Both the position numbers and the translations under genes were made by a program. The notes under the pieces were generated by a model. The model worked only from the letters and a program-made list of their open reading frames with translations. It had not been told where the DNA came from and searched no databases. From assembly GCF_019711655.1 (NCBI RefSeq), contig NZ_JAIGNU010000001.1, positions 372,001 to 436,000 on the forward strand: a stretch of 64,000 bases of DNA, written 5' to 3'. The stretch's first letter is position 1. Every line of letters starts with the position of its first letter. This DNA is from Qipengyuania mesophila. Its GTDB lineage: Bacteria; Pseudomonadota; Alphaproteobacteria; Sphingomonadales; Sphingomonadaceae. Positions 41,041-50,704 of the stretch are shown here, in pieces.

Positions 41041-43977
41041 TCAGCGGCCCGTGGCGTTGCCCTCGGGGACCGTAGTCGCCAGTTGCTGCCCCTCGGGAAT
41101 CACCGCCAGTCGCCAGCCATCGCGGGCACCGAAATACTTCTGCGCCAGAACCTGGAGCTCCGATGGCGTGGTCTGCGTATAGTCGGACAGCAGGTAGCGC
41201 AGCAGCGCGATCCGCCGCGGTTCGACCGTCGCATCTTCGAGCTGGTAGAGCCAGAACAGGTTGCCGGTCGACGCGCGGCTGACATACTGCCGCAGTGGTT
41301 CGACCACGCGGTTGTATTCGTCCTCGCCCACGGGTGTGGTGGCGAGATCCTTGGCGATCTTCTCGGCCTCGGCGAAGAACACCGGCACGTCTTCGGGGCG
41401 TAGCTGGGCCATCGCGGCGATCCTGCCACCGTCCTTCACGTCGCTCGGCCAGTCGGAGCGGACCACGGGGGCATAGCTCGCCCCGGCATGTTCGCGCATG
41501 GCCTCCATCAGTCGGTTGTTGAAGACCGAGGCGAGCACTTCGAGACGGCGCGATTCGCGTAGCTCCTCGACCCCGCCGCCAGTCGGCCAGGCGATCACCG
41601 CCGCCGCCTGGTTTGCATCACCGCGGTGACGGCGGACGACCGTCTCGCCGGCTGGCGGAAAGTCGCTGGCCCGGTCGAGCACCGCCTCGGGCGGCGCGTC
41701 GCGCGGCGCCAGCGCGCCGAAGGTGCGGCGCAGGGTCTCGATTGTCGCGTCCTTGTCGAACTCGCCGAACACCAGCACTTCGACCGGCCCCTGCTTGAGC
41801 AGCGGTTCCCACACCTGGCGGAAACCCTCGGGCGTCGCGGCATCGAACATCTCGGGGGTCGGAGTGCGGAAGCGCGGATCGTCATTGCTGAGCAGATATT
41901 CGAGATCGCGCTGGAGAATGCCGCCGGGATTTGCCGAATAGCTTTCATAGGCGAGCTTGCCCGCCGCCTTGGCGCGGACCACCGGCTTGGGATCCCAGCC
42001 CGGCATCGCCAGCTTGGCGGCGAAGAGATAGAGCTGCTCTTCGAGATCCTGCTCGCGCGTCTGGGCGAAGAAGGTGAAGGCGCCATCCCCGACCTGGAAG
42101 TCGAAGCCGAACTTGCGTCCGGTGGAGAGCAGGTCGAGCTGTTCCTGGTCGAGTTCGCCGATGCCAGAGCCGATGAGTGCGGCATAACCGAGATTGGCAT
42201 AGACCGCGTCGTCGGGCTCGATCGCACGATAGCCCGCGCCGAAGCGCACCTTGACCGCCACTCGGCCGGGTTCGGCATCGTTCGCCCACAGGATCGCCTT
42301 GACGCCATTCGCGAAATCGACCTGCTCGATGTCGAGCACGCCGATCGGTCCCTGCGCGGTGATCTCGCCCGGGGGCCCCACCGGCGGGAGGTCGTCGAAG
42401 GAAATCGCCTGCGCGGCGAGGCGGGCATTGCCGTCGGCGGCGACGTCCTCGCGCAGCGCATCGCGGATCGCCGCCTCGCTCGCCTCGCCCGCCTCGGGCG
42501 TGACATAGGCGGCGCGGATGACGGCGCCGGAGAACAGCGCGCGGGTGTGTTCGAGCACCTTTTCGGGCGTCACCGTCTGGCGCATCGAATTGAACACCTT
42601 GAGTACGGTGTCGGGCGCGGCGACCGCCTCGCGAATGTCGACGGCATTGACGATATCGTCGGCCAACCGGGGGCCCGGCAGCACGCGCTGCTGTTCCACC
42701 TGGCTCTTGAAGACGATCTCGAACTCGGCGAGCTCGCGATCGATCTCTTCCTGCGAGGGCGGCGTCGCCAACGCATCGGCGATCACCCCGCGCACGTCGT
42801 CGAGCGCGGCCTTCCAGTCGCCGGTCAGCGGCGCGAAATTGACGAAGGTCATGTCGGCCGAACGGCTGACATCGTCCTGCGCGACCTGCGCATAGAGATA
42901 GCTGCCACCGGCGCGCGCGCGCGATTCGAGTCGGCGATTGATCAGCGCCTGCGCCAAGGCATCGCGCAGCAGGCCCTCGTTATAGGCGATCGTATCCTGC
43001 ACCGGCCGCCAGGGGCGCATCACCGCATAGCTGAACGAGCGCGGCAGGTCGGGCTCGACCACCACGCCGACCTCGCCCACCGGATTGGCCGGATCGGCCC
43101 CCGCAGGCGCGACGGGGTCGCCGAAATCGGGCGCCGGGGTCTTCGGCCCCTGCCCCTTCCAGTCACCGAACCATTTCTCGATTTCCGCAGCGAGCTGCAT
43201 CGGGTCGATGTCGCCGGCAGCGACCACCACTGTGTTTTCGGGGCGGTACCAGCGCCTGTAGAAGGCGCCGACGCTGGCCCCGGTCGCCGCCTGGAGCGAG
43301 GCGTCGGTGCCGATCGGCACGCGGTCGGCCAGCCGCTGGCCGGCGAACAGCACTTCGCGGCTGGCATTACCCGCACGCTCGGCGGCGCCGGCGCGCTCGC
43401 GCTTCTCCGCCATCACGATCGGCACTTCCGCCTTGACGTTGGCATCGCTCAGCACCGGACTGCGGACCATGCCCGACAGCAGCTTCATGCTCTCGGCGAG
43501 CTTGGCCGAGTCGATATTGGGCAGGTCGAGCTTGAAAACCGTCTGCGTCGGGCTGGTTTCGGCATTGGTATCGCTGCCGAAGGTCGCCCCCAGCCGCTGC
43601 CAGGTCGGGATCGCCTCGGCGGGACCGAGATACTTGCTTTCGCGGAACAGCAGGTGTTCGAGCAGGTGGGCATAGCCGCGCTCGGATTCCTCTTCATACA
43701 GCGAACCCGCATCGACGCGCACGCGAACCGATACCTGGTCGGGCGGAACGCCGTTCTTGCGCACCGCGTAGCGCACGCCGTTTGGCAGCGTGCCGAAGAT
43801 CCATTCCGCATCGCGCGGGACGTCGCTGCCCTCGTAGATCCACGGCGTCCCGCCTTCGGGAGTGAGATGCTGCGGGGTGGGTGCGGCCGGTTCCTGCGCA
43901 AGCAGGAGCTGCGGTGCCAGCAGCGCGGCGGGGAGGACGAGCGCGAGACGCCTGATGGCGCGCGGGAATTTGGTCAT
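41041..43977 (-). CDS. M16-family zinc metallopeptidase (insulinase/pitrilysin type)
   Basis: 978-aa exported peptidase: signal peptide ending near LLLAQE, then two M16 pairs (active N-terminal and inactive C-terminal halves). The inverted zinc motif HLLEH is at residues ~104-108, with a downstream VMAEKRERA region supplying the third ligand. It degrades peptides in the periplasm. Start ATG at 43977 (MTKFPRAIRR); longer in-frame readings would spoil the signal. It is divergent from the NifU-type gene across 100 bases. Confidence 0.92.
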   Translation of the reverse strand: MTKFPRAIRRLALVLPAALLAPQLLLAQEPAAPTPQHLTPEGGTPWIYEGSDVPRDAEWIFGTLPNGVRYAVRKNGVPPDQVSVRVRVDAGSLYEEESERGYAHLLEHLLFRESKYLGPAEAIPTWQRLGATFGSDTNAETSPTQTVFKLDLPNIDSAKLAESMKLLSGMVRSPVLSDANVKAEVPIVMAEKRERAGAAERAGNASREVLFAGQRLADRVPIGTDASLQAATGASVGAFYRRWYRPENTVVVAAGDIDPMQLAAEIEKWFGDWKGQGPKTPAPDFGDPVAPAGADPANPVGEVGVVVEPDLPRSFSYAVMRPWRPVQDTIAYNEGLLRDALAQALINRRLESRARAGGSYLYAQVAQDDVSRSADMTFVNFAPLTGDWKAALDDVRGVIADALATPPSQEEIDRELAEFEIVFKSQVEQQRVLPGPRLADDIVNAVDIREAVAAPDTVLKVFNSMRQTVTPEKVLEHTRALFSGAVIRAAYVTPEAGEASEAAIRDALREDVAADGNARLAAQAISFDDLPPVGPPGEITAQGPIGVLDIEQVDFANGVKAILWANDAEPGRVAVKVRFGAGYRAIEPDDAVYANLGYAALIGSGIGELDQEQLDLLSTGRKFGFDFQVGDGAFTFFAQTREQDLEEQLYLFAAKLAMPGWDPKPVVRAKAAGKLAYESYSANPGGILQRDLEYLLSNDDPRFRTPTPEMFDAATPEGFRQVWEPLLKQGPVEVLVFGEFDKDATIETLRRTFGALAPRDAPPEAVLDRASDFPPAGETVVRRHRGDANQAAAVIAWPTGGGVEELRESRRLEVLASVFNNRLMEAMREHAGASYAPVVRSDWPSDVKDGGRIAAMAQLRPEDVPVFFAEAEKIAKDLATTPVGEDEYNRVVEPLRQYVSRASTGNLFWLYQLEDATVEPRRIALLRYLLSDYTQTTPSELQVLAQKYFGARDGWRLAVIPEGQQLATTVPEGNATGR

Positions 43978-44077
43978 GGGGAGCATATAGGCGGGCAATG
44001 AGTGAAGGCTAGGTGAATGTTCGCAGGACAAGCGTTCCTTCCTTGCCCATGGTTCCCGCGCTCCCTACATCGCCAGC

Positions 44078-44659
44078 ATGTTCATCGAGACCGAAACCAC
44101 GCCCAACCCCGCGAGCCTCAAATTCATGCCCGGCCAACAGGTCATGGCTCAGGGCACGCGCGAATTCGCCACCCCGGAAGCCGCCGAGGCCAGCCCTCTG
44201 GCACAGGCGATCTTCGACACGGGCGAAGTCGAGAACGTCTTCTTCGGCGGCGATTTCGTGACCGTCACCGCGGCCCCGGGCGTCAGCTGGACCGACCTCA
44301 AGCCCCAGGTCCTGGCGATCCTGCTCGACCATTTCGTGTCGCAGGCACCGCTGTTCGCACCCGGTTCGGCCGGCGGCATCTCGGTTCCCCCCGAAGACGA
44401 GGGAATGGCGGTCGAGGAACGCGAGGAAGACGCCGACATCATCGCACAGATCAACGAACTGCTCGAAACCCGCGTCCGACCGGCGGTTGCCGGCGACGGC
44501 GGCGATATCCAGTATCGCGGTTTTCGCGATGGCGTCGTCCACCTCCAGATGCAGGGGGCCTGTTCGGGCTGCCCCTCTTCCACCGCGACCCTGAAGCATG
44601 GAATCGAAGGGCTGCTGAAACATTACGTCCCCGAGGTCGTTGAAGTCCGCGCCGCCTGA
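44078..44659 (+). CDS. NifU-type Fe-S cluster scaffold (NfuA-like)
   Basis: 193 aa. An N-terminal Scaffold_Nfu/NifU_N domain ([19 protein letters not shown]) is joined by an acidic linker to a NifU_C domain with the cluster cysteines in GACSGCPSS near residues 162 and 165. Delivers Fe-S clusters to target enzymes. ATG at 44078 gives the exact family N terminus. Followed by a RutE-like nitroreductase after 28 bases. Confidence 0.94.
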   Translation: MFIETETTPNPASLKFMPGQQVMAQGTREFATPEAAEASPLAQAIFDTGEVENVFFGGDFVTVTAAPGVSWTDLKPQVLAILLDHFVSQAPLFAPGSAGGISVPPEDEGMAVEEREEDADIIAQINELLETRVRPAVAGDGGDIQYRGFRDGVVHLQMQGACSGCPSSTATLKHGIEGLLKHYVPEVVEVRAA

Positions 44660-44687
44660 CCCTCCGTTTTCAAGACCGGGATTTTTC

Positions 44688-45296
44688 ATGACCAAGCAGT
44701 TTCACGACAGGTCGCTGTCCGCCGATGCGCTCGACCAGATCTTCCGCGAAGCGCGCAGCTACAATGGCTGGCTCGCCAAGCCCGTGAGCGACGAGCAGGT
44801 CCACGCGATCTACGAACTGATGAAGATGGGTCCGACCTCGGCTAATATGCAGCCGGCGCGGATCGTCTGGGTGAAATCGGAAGAAGCCAAAGAGAAGCTC
44901 GCTTCGCTGGCGATGGAAGGCAACCGCGAGAAGATCCTCACCGCGCCGGTTACCGCGATCATCGGCTACGACATCGATTTCCACGACGAACTGCCCTGGC
45001 TGTTCCCGCACACCGACGCGAAGAGCTGGTTCGAAGGCGACCAGGAAGGCCGCAAGCAAGGGGCTTTCCGCAATTCCTCGCTTCAGGGCGCCTATCTTAT
45101 GCTTGCCGCGCGCGCTCTGGGCCTCGACTGCGGGCCGATGTCCGGCTTCGACAACGCAGCGGTCGACGAGGCCTTTTTCGGCGACGAACCCAAGCACAAG
45201 AGCAATTTCATCTGCTCCATCGGCTATGGCGATCCGAAGAGCATTTTCGAACGCAGTCCGCGTCCCGATTTCGACCGCTTCAACCGCATCGCCTGA
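44688..45296 (+). CDS. RutE/HadB-like nitroreductase
   Basis: 202-aa flavoprotein of the malonic semialdehyde reductase/HadB subgroup: [16 protein letters not shown] binds [17 protein letters not shown] and [27 protein letters not shown] are subgroup strings. Possible substrates are 3-oxo acids or quinones; no rut operon is present, so pyrimidine catabolism is not implied. ATG at 44688; an in-frame ATG 16 codons earlier overlaps the previous gene and is less likely. Confidence 0.88.
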   Translation: MTKQFHDRSLSADALDQIFREARSYNGWLAKPVSDEQVHAIYELMKMGPTSANMQPARIVWVKSEEAKEKLASLAMEGNREKILTAPVTAIIGYDIDFHDELPWLFPHTDAKSWFEGDQEGRKQGAFRNSSLQGAYLMLAARALGLDCGPMSGFDNAAVDEAFFGDEPKHKSNFICSIGYGDPKSIFERSPRPDFDRFNRIA

Positions 45297-45332
45297 CTTG
45301 CAGCCGCGCCCCGGCTGGGGCAGTGCGCCCTA

Positions 45333-45944
45333 ATGCGTATCCTGGCGATAGAAACTGCTACCGAGGCCTGTTCGGTCGCACTGTTCGAGGACGGCGTGCT
45401 GCTCGACGCACGCCATGAAGTGCTCGGCCGCGGCCATGCCGAACGGCTCGTACCGATGATCGCCGAATTGCCCGGCAAGGGCCGTGCAGAGCAGATTCGC
45501 GTCTCGCTCGGACCGGGAAGCTTCACCGGGGTGCGGATCGGCCTCGCGGTGGCGCGCGCGCTGGGGATCGCGTGGCAGGCGGAGGTGCTAGGCTACCCCA
45601 CGCTTGCGCTGGTAGCCGCGATGGCGCGGGGCAAGAACAATGCGCCGGTCACCGTGTGCATGACCGGGGGGCATGGCGAATGGTTCGTGCAGGACTTCGG
45701 CGCCGACGGTCTGCCTGCCGACGAGGTCGCATCGCTCGCGCCCGAAGCCGCGGCGCAGCGCGGTGCAGACGGGCTTCTGGCGGGGTCGAAGGCGGAAGAA
45801 CTCGGAGACATCGCGCAGGCGCCCGCAGCCCCGACCCGCCTCCCCGACGCCCGCCATGCGCTGGCTCTCCCCGACAGCCTTCTGGGCACCGGCCTTGCCC
45901 CGCTCTACGGTCGCCCTCCCGACGCGAGACCGCCGGTGCGATGA
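45333..45944 (+). CDS. tsaB: tRNA t6A37 threonylcarbamoyl transferase subunit TsaB
   Basis: 203-aa ASKHA-fold partner of TsaD in tRNA t6A formation. ILAIETATEACSVAL at the start and SLGPGSFTGVRIGLAVARALGIA are diagnostic. The TGA overlaps the rimI start in ATGA, giving the common tsaB-rimI pair. Confidence 0.95.
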   Translation: MRILAIETATEACSVALFEDGVLLDARHEVLGRGHAERLVPMIAELPGKGRAEQIRVSLGPGSFTGVRIGLAVARALGIAWQAEVLGYPTLALVAAMARGKNNAPVTVCMTGGHGEWFVQDFGADGLPADEVASLAPEAAAQRGADGLLAGSKAEELGDIAQAPAAPTRLPDARHALALPDSLLGTGLAPLYGRPPDARPPVR

Positions 45945-46393
45945 GCGAGCTCGACCAGCTGATGGCGGTCATGGAAGTCGCCTTCGACCCGCACTGGCGC
46001 GAGGCCTGGACTCGCCAGCAGGTCGCCAATTCGCTGGCCATGCCGCATACCTACGCCATCCTCGTCGATGACGCCGGCGGCGACTTGTCTGACGGCAAAG
46101 AAGCGGCAGGGTTCATTCTTGCCCGGCGGGCGCCCGGCGAGGAGGAACTGCTGCTGATCGGAGTCCGTCCGGACCGTCGCGGCCGCGGGATCGGCCGCCT
46201 GTTGATCGAGCGCTTCGCCGACCTTGCCCGGGCTGCGGAAGCTGAGCGTATCTTCTTGGAAATGCGGGCGAACAACCCCGCCGAGAGCCTGTATCGCAGC
46301 TGCGGTTTCGAGCCCATCGGGCGACGCAAGGACTACTATCGAACGCTCGACGGATGCTTTCTCGATGCCATTACCTTCGCGCGAAAGTTGTAA
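45941..46393 (+). CDS. rimI: GNAT acetyltransferase RimI-like
   Basis: 150-aa GNAT enzyme, likely acetylating the N terminus of ribosomal protein S18 (family function). The acetyl-CoA loop is VRPDRRGRGIGRLLIERF; ESLYRSCGFEPIGRRKDYY closes the fold. Coupled to tsaB by ATGA. Followed by an AT-rich 117-base spacer carrying the mucR promoter. Confidence 0.9.
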   Translation: MSELDQLMAVMEVAFDPHWREAWTRQQVANSLAMPHTYAILVDDAGGDLSDGKEAAGFILARRAPGEEELLLIGVRPDRRGRGIGRLLIERFADLARAAEAERIFLEMRANNPAESLYRSCGFEPIGRRKDYYRTLDGCFLDAITFARKL

Positions 46394-46426
46394 GAATGCG
46401 ACAGAAATAGTCCGTAATAACCCGCG

Positions 46427-46454
46427 TTGCATTTTCTTGTCGATTTTATACAAT
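46427..46454 (+). promoter_or_regulatory. Strong sigma70-type promoter for mucR
   Basis: TTGCAT (46427-46432), 16-base spacer, TACAAT (46449-46454), in a spacer far more AT-rich than its surroundings. It is the best promoter match in the window. AT-rich tracts near it would suit autoregulation by MucR-type proteins, which bind AT-rich DNA (family knowledge; not shown here). Confidence 0.65.
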
Positions 46455-46510
46455 GGCGCCTAGAGCGGGTCGCATCGCGAGTGATCTCCCTCAATTCAAA
46501 AGGGCAAATA

Positions 46511-46951
46511 ATGGAAGATTTCGATACCGACATGACCGAGACGCTAATCACGCTGACCTCGGACATCGTCGCTGCGCATGTGAGCAACAACAGTGTGGAC
46601 GTAAGCGAGGTCCCGACCCTGATTTCGAACGTCTATTCGGCTCTTTCGGGTCTGGGCGCCGCTGGCGGCGCTGCGGAGGAAGTCCCCGACCCGGCTGTTT
46701 CGATCCGTTCTTCGGTCAAGAAAGACCATCTCGTCTGCCTCGACTGCGGCAAGAAGATGAAGATGCTCAAGCGGCACCTGTCGACCGAGCATGATTTGAC
46801 CCCCGACGAATATCGCGCACGCTGGAATCTTTCGGCCGACTATCCGATGGTCGCGCCCGACTATGCCGCAACCCGCCGCGACCTCGCGGTGAAGATCGGC
46901 CTCGGTCGCAAGCCCGGCCAAAAGCGGGGGCGCAACAAGAAGGCTGCCTAA
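46511..46951 (+). CDS. MucR/Ros-family zinc-finger regulator
   Basis: 146-aa regulator. The N-terminal half is helical (oligomerisation), and the C-terminal half holds the prokaryotic zinc finger CLDCGKKMKMLKRHLSTEH (Cys76, Cys79, His89, His94) followed by PDEYRARWNLSADYPMVAP. The basic tail RKPGQKRGRNKKAA is typical. MucR-type proteins control exopolysaccharide, motility and cell cycle in alphaproteobacteria. Monocistronic: own promoter and terminator. Confidence 0.94.
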   Translation: MEDFDTDMTETLITLTSDIVAAHVSNNSVDVSEVPTLISNVYSALSGLGAAGGAAEEVPDPAVSIRSSVKKDHLVCLDCGKKMKMLKRHLSTEHDLTPDEYRARWNLSADYPMVAPDYAATRRDLAVKIGLGRKPGQKRGRNKKAA

Positions 46952-46976
46952 AGCCCTTCGGTTCGCCTTGAGGAAG

Positions 46977-47010
46977 ACGCCCCGGCCCGATAAGGGTACG
47001 GGGCGTTTTT
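46977..47010 (+). terminator. Rho-independent terminator abutting fur
   Basis: Stem ACGCCCCG / CGGGGCGT (8 bp, with an extra CCC/GGG inside) followed by TTTTT (47006-47010). The fur ATG lies at 47012, two bases after the T-run, so fur must be read through this terminator or start from a point inside it. Confidence 0.8.
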
Positions 47011-47011
47011 C

Positions 47012-47449
47012 ATGCGGGAACCCACATTGCACCAGAAGATCGACCTCGAGCAGCTCTGCGCCGACAAGGGCCTGCGCATTACCGAGCAGCGCCGCGTGAT
47101 TGCGCGAGTCCTGTCGGAAAGCGACGATCACCCCGATGTCGAACTGCTGCACGAGCGGGCCAACAAGATCGATTCGGGCATTTCGATTGCGACCGTCTAT
47201 CGCACCGTCCGCCTGTTCGAAGAGGCCGGCATTCTCGACCGGCACGATTTCGGTGACGGGCGCGCGCGCTATGAAGCTGCGCCCGAGGCGCATCACGACC
47301 ATCTGATCGATGTCGAGACGGGCAAGGTGGTCGAATTCGTCGACCCCGAAATCGAAGCGCTGCAGAAGCAGATCGCCGCCAAGCTCGGCTATCGCCTTGT
47401 CGATCACCGGCTGGAACTCTATGGCGTCCGCCTCGACCGCGAAGGCTGA
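47012..47449 (+). CDS. fur: Fur-family ferric-uptake regulator
   Basis: 145-aa Fur protein: winged helix (LRITEQRRVIARVLSES, then SIATVYRTVRLFEEAGIL) and a dimer domain with the metal ligands in AHHDHLIDVETGKVVEF. It lacks the C-terminal CxxC of some homologues. ATG at 47012 is directly behind a terminator; TTG at 47027, preceded by GGGAAC, would give a more family-like MHQKIDLEQL start. plsC starts inside its 3' end. Confidence 0.92.
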   Translation: MREPTLHQKIDLEQLCADKGLRITEQRRVIARVLSESDDHPDVELLHERANKIDSGISIATVYRTVRLFEEAGILDRHDFGDGRARYEAAPEAHHDHLIDVETGKVVEFVDPEIEALQKQIAAKLGYRLVDHRLELYGVRLDREG

Positions 47450-48326
47450 GCGCCGGCTCGCGAAATATACCGCGCGGCGGCTGGCCGCGGCGCGGGGCGA
47501 GAAAGTCCCGCTGAGCGCGATCGGCTGGGTGCGTTTCATCCTGCGCACGTTCGGGATCCTGGCCCTGCTGCTGGTGTTCGTCCCGCTCCATTATCTCTAC
47601 CGCGTCTTCGCCTACGGCTCACCCTTCCCGATGCTGTTCCTGCGCTACACGGCCTGGATCGTCGGTGCGCGACTGAAGGTCGTCGGAACACCGCTGCGGC
47701 GCGACGTGTTCTTCGTCGCCAACCACATCAGCTGGGTCGATATCCTCAGCATGGCGGGTGCCAGCGGAACCGCCTTCGTCGCCAAGCAGGAACTGGCAGA
47801 GGTCCCCGTGATCGGCTGGCTCTGCGGGCTGAACCGCACCGTCTTCGTCAAGCGCGAGAACCGCATGGGCGTGGCCGAACAGATCAACGCGCTGAAGGAA
47901 GCCCTGGCCGACAACTGGTCGGTAACGGTGTTCCCCGAAGGCACGGTGACCGACGGTCGCTCGCTGCTGCCGTTCAAGAGCTCGATGCTCTCGGTGCTCG
48001 ACCCGCCGCCGCCCGGGGTCATGGTCCAGCCGGTGGTGCTCGACTATGGCGAGAATTCGGAGGAGATCGCCTGGGTGGGCGAGGAGAGCGGGCTGCACAA
48101 CGCCATGCGGGTCATGGCGCGCAAGGGCAGCTTTCCGCTCACGCTCTATTATCTCGAACCCTTCAGCCCGGTCGAATATCGCGGACGCAAAGCAATTGCG
48201 GCCAAGGCGCGGGAGGAAATCGAGGCCCAACTGGTCACCAATCTCGGCACGCCGCTGCGCGATTTCGCGCATGTCGTCGAGGCAGTGCGCTACCGGCCGA
48301 AAACAGCCGGCCCCGCTGCGGACTAG
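47421..48326 (+). CDS. plsC: 1-acyl-sn-glycerol-3-phosphate acyltransferase
   Basis: 301-aa membrane acyltransferase making phosphatidic acid. One N-terminal membrane helix (FGILALLLVFVPLHYLY), then the catalytic NHISWVD (HX4D, residues ~101-107) and FPEGT near residue 173. ATG at 47421 overlaps fur by 29 bases in another frame. Could act on ornithine-lipid precursors instead. It ends in CTAG with the LysR gene on the other strand. Confidence 0.92.
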   Translation: MASASTAKAERRLAKYTARRLAAARGEKVPLSAIGWVRFILRTFGILALLLVFVPLHYLYRVFAYGSPFPMLFLRYTAWIVGARLKVVGTPLRRDVFFVANHISWVDILSMAGASGTAFVAKQELAEVPVIGWLCGLNRTVFVKRENRMGVAEQINALKEALADNWSVTVFPEGTVTDGRSLLPFKSSMLSVLDPPPPGVMVQPVVLDYGENSEEIAWVGEESGLHNAMRVMARKGSFPLTLYYLEPFSPVEYRGRKAIAAKAREEIEAQLVTNLGTPLRDFAHVVEAVRYRPKTAGPAAD

Positions 48327-49207
48327 AGCCCGGCCTTCACCAGCCAGTCGTGGAACAGCCGCACCGGGCGCTCCTCGAGCGCGGTCGGCTTGCACACGAA
48401 CCAATAGCTGTAGGGGCTTTCGACCTCGACGTTGAACAGCGTCGCCAGCCGGCCATCGGCGGCACGGCGCATGTGATCGTCATGCATGATGGCGATGCCC
48501 AGCCCCTGCGCCGCCGCTTCGAGCATCAGCTGTCCCGAATCGAAATGGTCGATCGCCGCCGGCTCGAGCTCGGGCAGGCCGATCTCCGCACGCCAGGCGG
48601 TGAAGCTCTCGGACAATTCGTTGTGAATGAGGAAGGTCTGCCGCGCGAGCTTCTCCGCATCGGGTTCGGCCCCGAGCTTGTCGGCCAGCTCGCGGCTGCA
48701 GATGGCATGGACCTTGTTGTAGTCGAGCCGCACGGCATGGAGCCCGCGCGAGGGCCCGCGCGAAAGGATGATCGCGGCGTCGAGCACGTCGCCCACGCGG
48801 TCCTCGAGATGCGCGCCGGTGTCGATGTCGATATGCAGCAGCGGATGGCGTTCGCGCAGATCGCCGAGCTTTGGGAACAGGCGCTGCGTGCCGAACAGCG
48901 GCAGGACGCCCAGATGGAGGCGCAGCACCGAAAGGTTTTCCGACTGGCTTTCGACCGCCCGCGCCAGCGCCTCTAGCTGCGGATTGACCGCCTCGTAGAA
49001 GGCGTGCCCGTCATCGGTCAGCTGCATCGCCTGGCGCGCGCGGGTGAACAGCTTCTTGCCGACGAATTCCTCGAGATTGCCGATCCGCCGCGACAGCGCC
49101 GAAGGGCTGAGTCCGAGTTCGTCGGCCGCGGCCCTCGCCGAGCCGAGCCTTACGGTGCGAACGAAGGCCTCGAGGGCCCGCAGGGGGGGAAGTCGCCGGG
49201 TCGCCAT
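48323..49207 (-). CDS. LysR-family regulator, GcvA-like
   Basis: 294 aa. N-terminal winged helix (PPLRALEAFVRTVRLGSARAAADELGLSPSALSRRI without gaps is the GcvA-type opening) and a periplasmic-binding-like effector domain. No divergent gene adjoins its start: the neighbour is a CorC-like gene on the same strand, so its target is not evident here. Confidence 0.9.
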   Translation of the reverse strand: MATRRLPPLRALEAFVRTVRLGSARAAADELGLSPSALSRRIGNLEEFVGKKLFTRARQAMQLTDDGHAFYEAVNPQLEALARAVESQSENLSVLRLHLGVLPLFGTQRLFPKLGDLRERHPLLHIDIDTGAHLEDRVGDVLDAAIILSRGPSRGLHAVRLDYNKVHAICSRELADKLGAEPDAEKLARQTFLIHNELSESFTAWRAEIGLPELEPAAIDHFDSGQLMLEAAAQGLGIAIMHDDHMRRAADGRLATLFNVEVESPYSYWFVCKPTALEERPVRLFHDWLVKAGL

Positions 49208-49275
49208 GTGGGTTGCACGCTATGGACGCAAAGGCCGCCTGTCGAGCATGAATGTGCGAAAATCTGCAACTGACG

Positions 49276-50193
49276 TCATGCCGCCGTTGCATTCTCCTCG
49301 GGTGCATGGAGACGCAGGCGCTTGACGTGCGTCTCGTCGGCATCGGTGACCTCTATCCGCCAGCCGCTCGGGTGTTCGAGCACCCTCCCGACCGCGGGCA
49401 CCTGTTCGGCCAGGACGAAGGCGAGCCCGCCCAGCGTATCGACCGATTCCTCGACCTCGGCGAGCGCGGGCGAGACATGTTCGGCGACATCGTCGAGCTC
49501 GGCGCGGGCGTCGCAGTCCCACATGCCCTCGCCGATATCGACGATCCATTCCTCGGGCGTTTCGTCGTGCTCGTCCTCGATCTCGCCGACGATCTCCTCG
49601 ACCAAATCCTCGATCGTGATGAGTCCGTCGGTGCCCGAAAATTCGTCGACCACCACCGCCAGATGCATGCGCTGCGCGCGCATGTCGGCGAGCACGTCGA
49701 GCGCATTGCGCGTCTGCGGGACATAGAGCGGCTGGCGCATCAGCACGGTCCAGTCCCCCGGCGGCGTCTCGCCCCGCGCGAGGATGGTGAAGACGTCCTT
49801 GATGTGGATCATGCCGATCACGTCGTCGAGCTGGTCACGATAGACCGGCATGCGCGAATGGCCGTGTTCGGCGAAGGTCTCGACCAGCTCGTCCCAGCTG
49901 GCCTTGGCGTCGATCGCGATGATCTCGCCGCGCGGCACGGCGACGTCGTCGGCATCATGCTCGGAGAAGTGCAGCAAATTGCGCAGCATCTGGCGCTCGA
50001 CCAGCGAGAGGTCGCCGGTCGCACCATTGCTGGGCGCATCGTCGCCGTTCTCGCCCTCGTGCTCGTCGATCGCCTCTTCCAGCTGCGCACGCAGCGAGCG
50101 TTCGCCGTAATCGGGGTCGAAGAATTTCCGGATCGCGAGCATCAGCCCGCTGCTACTCTCCGCATCTCCTGCGGGTGATGACGAATCGGGCAT
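49276..50193 (-). CDS. CBS-domain CorC/HlyC-family protein
   Basis: 305-aa soluble protein: two CBS domains (residues ~85-210; VAVPRGEIIAIDAKAS and TDGLITIEDLVEEIVGEI) and a C-terminal CorC_HlyC domain. Linked to Mg2+/Co2+ efflux or membrane integrity in relatives. The gene order ybeY-corC behind phoH matches the widespread phoH-ybeY-ybeX cluster. Confidence 0.92.
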   Translation of the reverse strand: MPDSSSPAGDAESSSGLMLAIRKFFDPDYGERSLRAQLEEAIDEHEGENGDDAPSNGATGDLSLVERQMLRNLLHFSEHDADDVAVPRGEIIAIDAKASWDELVETFAEHGHSRMPVYRDQLDDVIGMIHIKDVFTILARGETPPGDWTVLMRQPLYVPQTRNALDVLADMRAQRMHLAVVVDEFSGTDGLITIEDLVEEIVGEIEDEHDETPEEWIVDIGEGMWDCDARAELDDVAEHVSPALAEVEESVDTLGGLAFVLAEQVPAVGRVLEHPSGWRIEVTDADETHVKRLRLHAPEENATAA

Positions 50194-50214
50194 GGCCCTA
50201 ACAATGCACTCCAG

Positions 50215-50703
50215 TCAGTTGCGATCCCCATATGGGTCGGCGATGCCCAGTTTTGCAAGCGCTGCGATTTCGAGCGCTTCCATCGCCTCGGCCTGCTCGT
50301 CCGAATCGACATGATCGTGGCCGGCGAGATGGAGCAGGCCGTGGACGATCAGATGCGTGGCGTGATCGGCGAGGCTCGCGCCCTTCTCCTCCGCTTCCCG
50401 CGCGCAGGTGCTATAGGCCAGCGCGAGGTCGCCGAGCATTTCGGGCGGTCCCTCAGGCCCCAGGGCAAGCAGGTCCTCGCGCTCGAGCATCGGGAAGGAC
50501 AGCACATTGGTCGGCTTGTCCTTGCCGCGCCATTCCCGGTTGAGGACGTGAACCTCCTCGTCGCTGGTGAACAGCAGCGAAGCGGTCAGGCGCGGGTTGG
50601 CGAGCGCGGGTTCGACCTGCGCCGTTGCCTCGTGTGCCTGTTCCGCCAGCCGGTCCCAATCGGTGCCGTCCGGCCAGCCATCAATGGCAATGTCGAGTTC
50701 CAC
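50215..50703 (-). CDS. ybeY: Endoribonuclease YbeY (rRNA maturation factor)
   Basis: 162-aa metalloprotein acting in 16S rRNA 3'-end maturation and ribosome quality control. The zinc motif is [11 protein letters not shown] near residues 115-125, and the family string NVLSFPM is present. The GTG at 50701-50703 starts one base after the phoH stop (TGA-A-GTG). Confidence 0.95.
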   Translation of the reverse strand: MELDIAIDGWPDGTDWDRLAEQAHEATAQVEPALANPRLTASLLFTSDEEVHVLNREWRGKDKPTNVLSFPMLEREDLLALGPEGPPEMLGDLALAYSTCAREAEEKGASLADHATHLIVHGLLHLAGHDHVDSDEQAEAMEALEIAALAKLGIADPYGDRN

Positions 50704-50704
50704 T

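Noticed and set aside
41626..44001. 791-codon plus-strand open frame opposite the M16 peptidase
   Set aside because: Shadow of a complete M16 gene with signal peptide and zinc motif.
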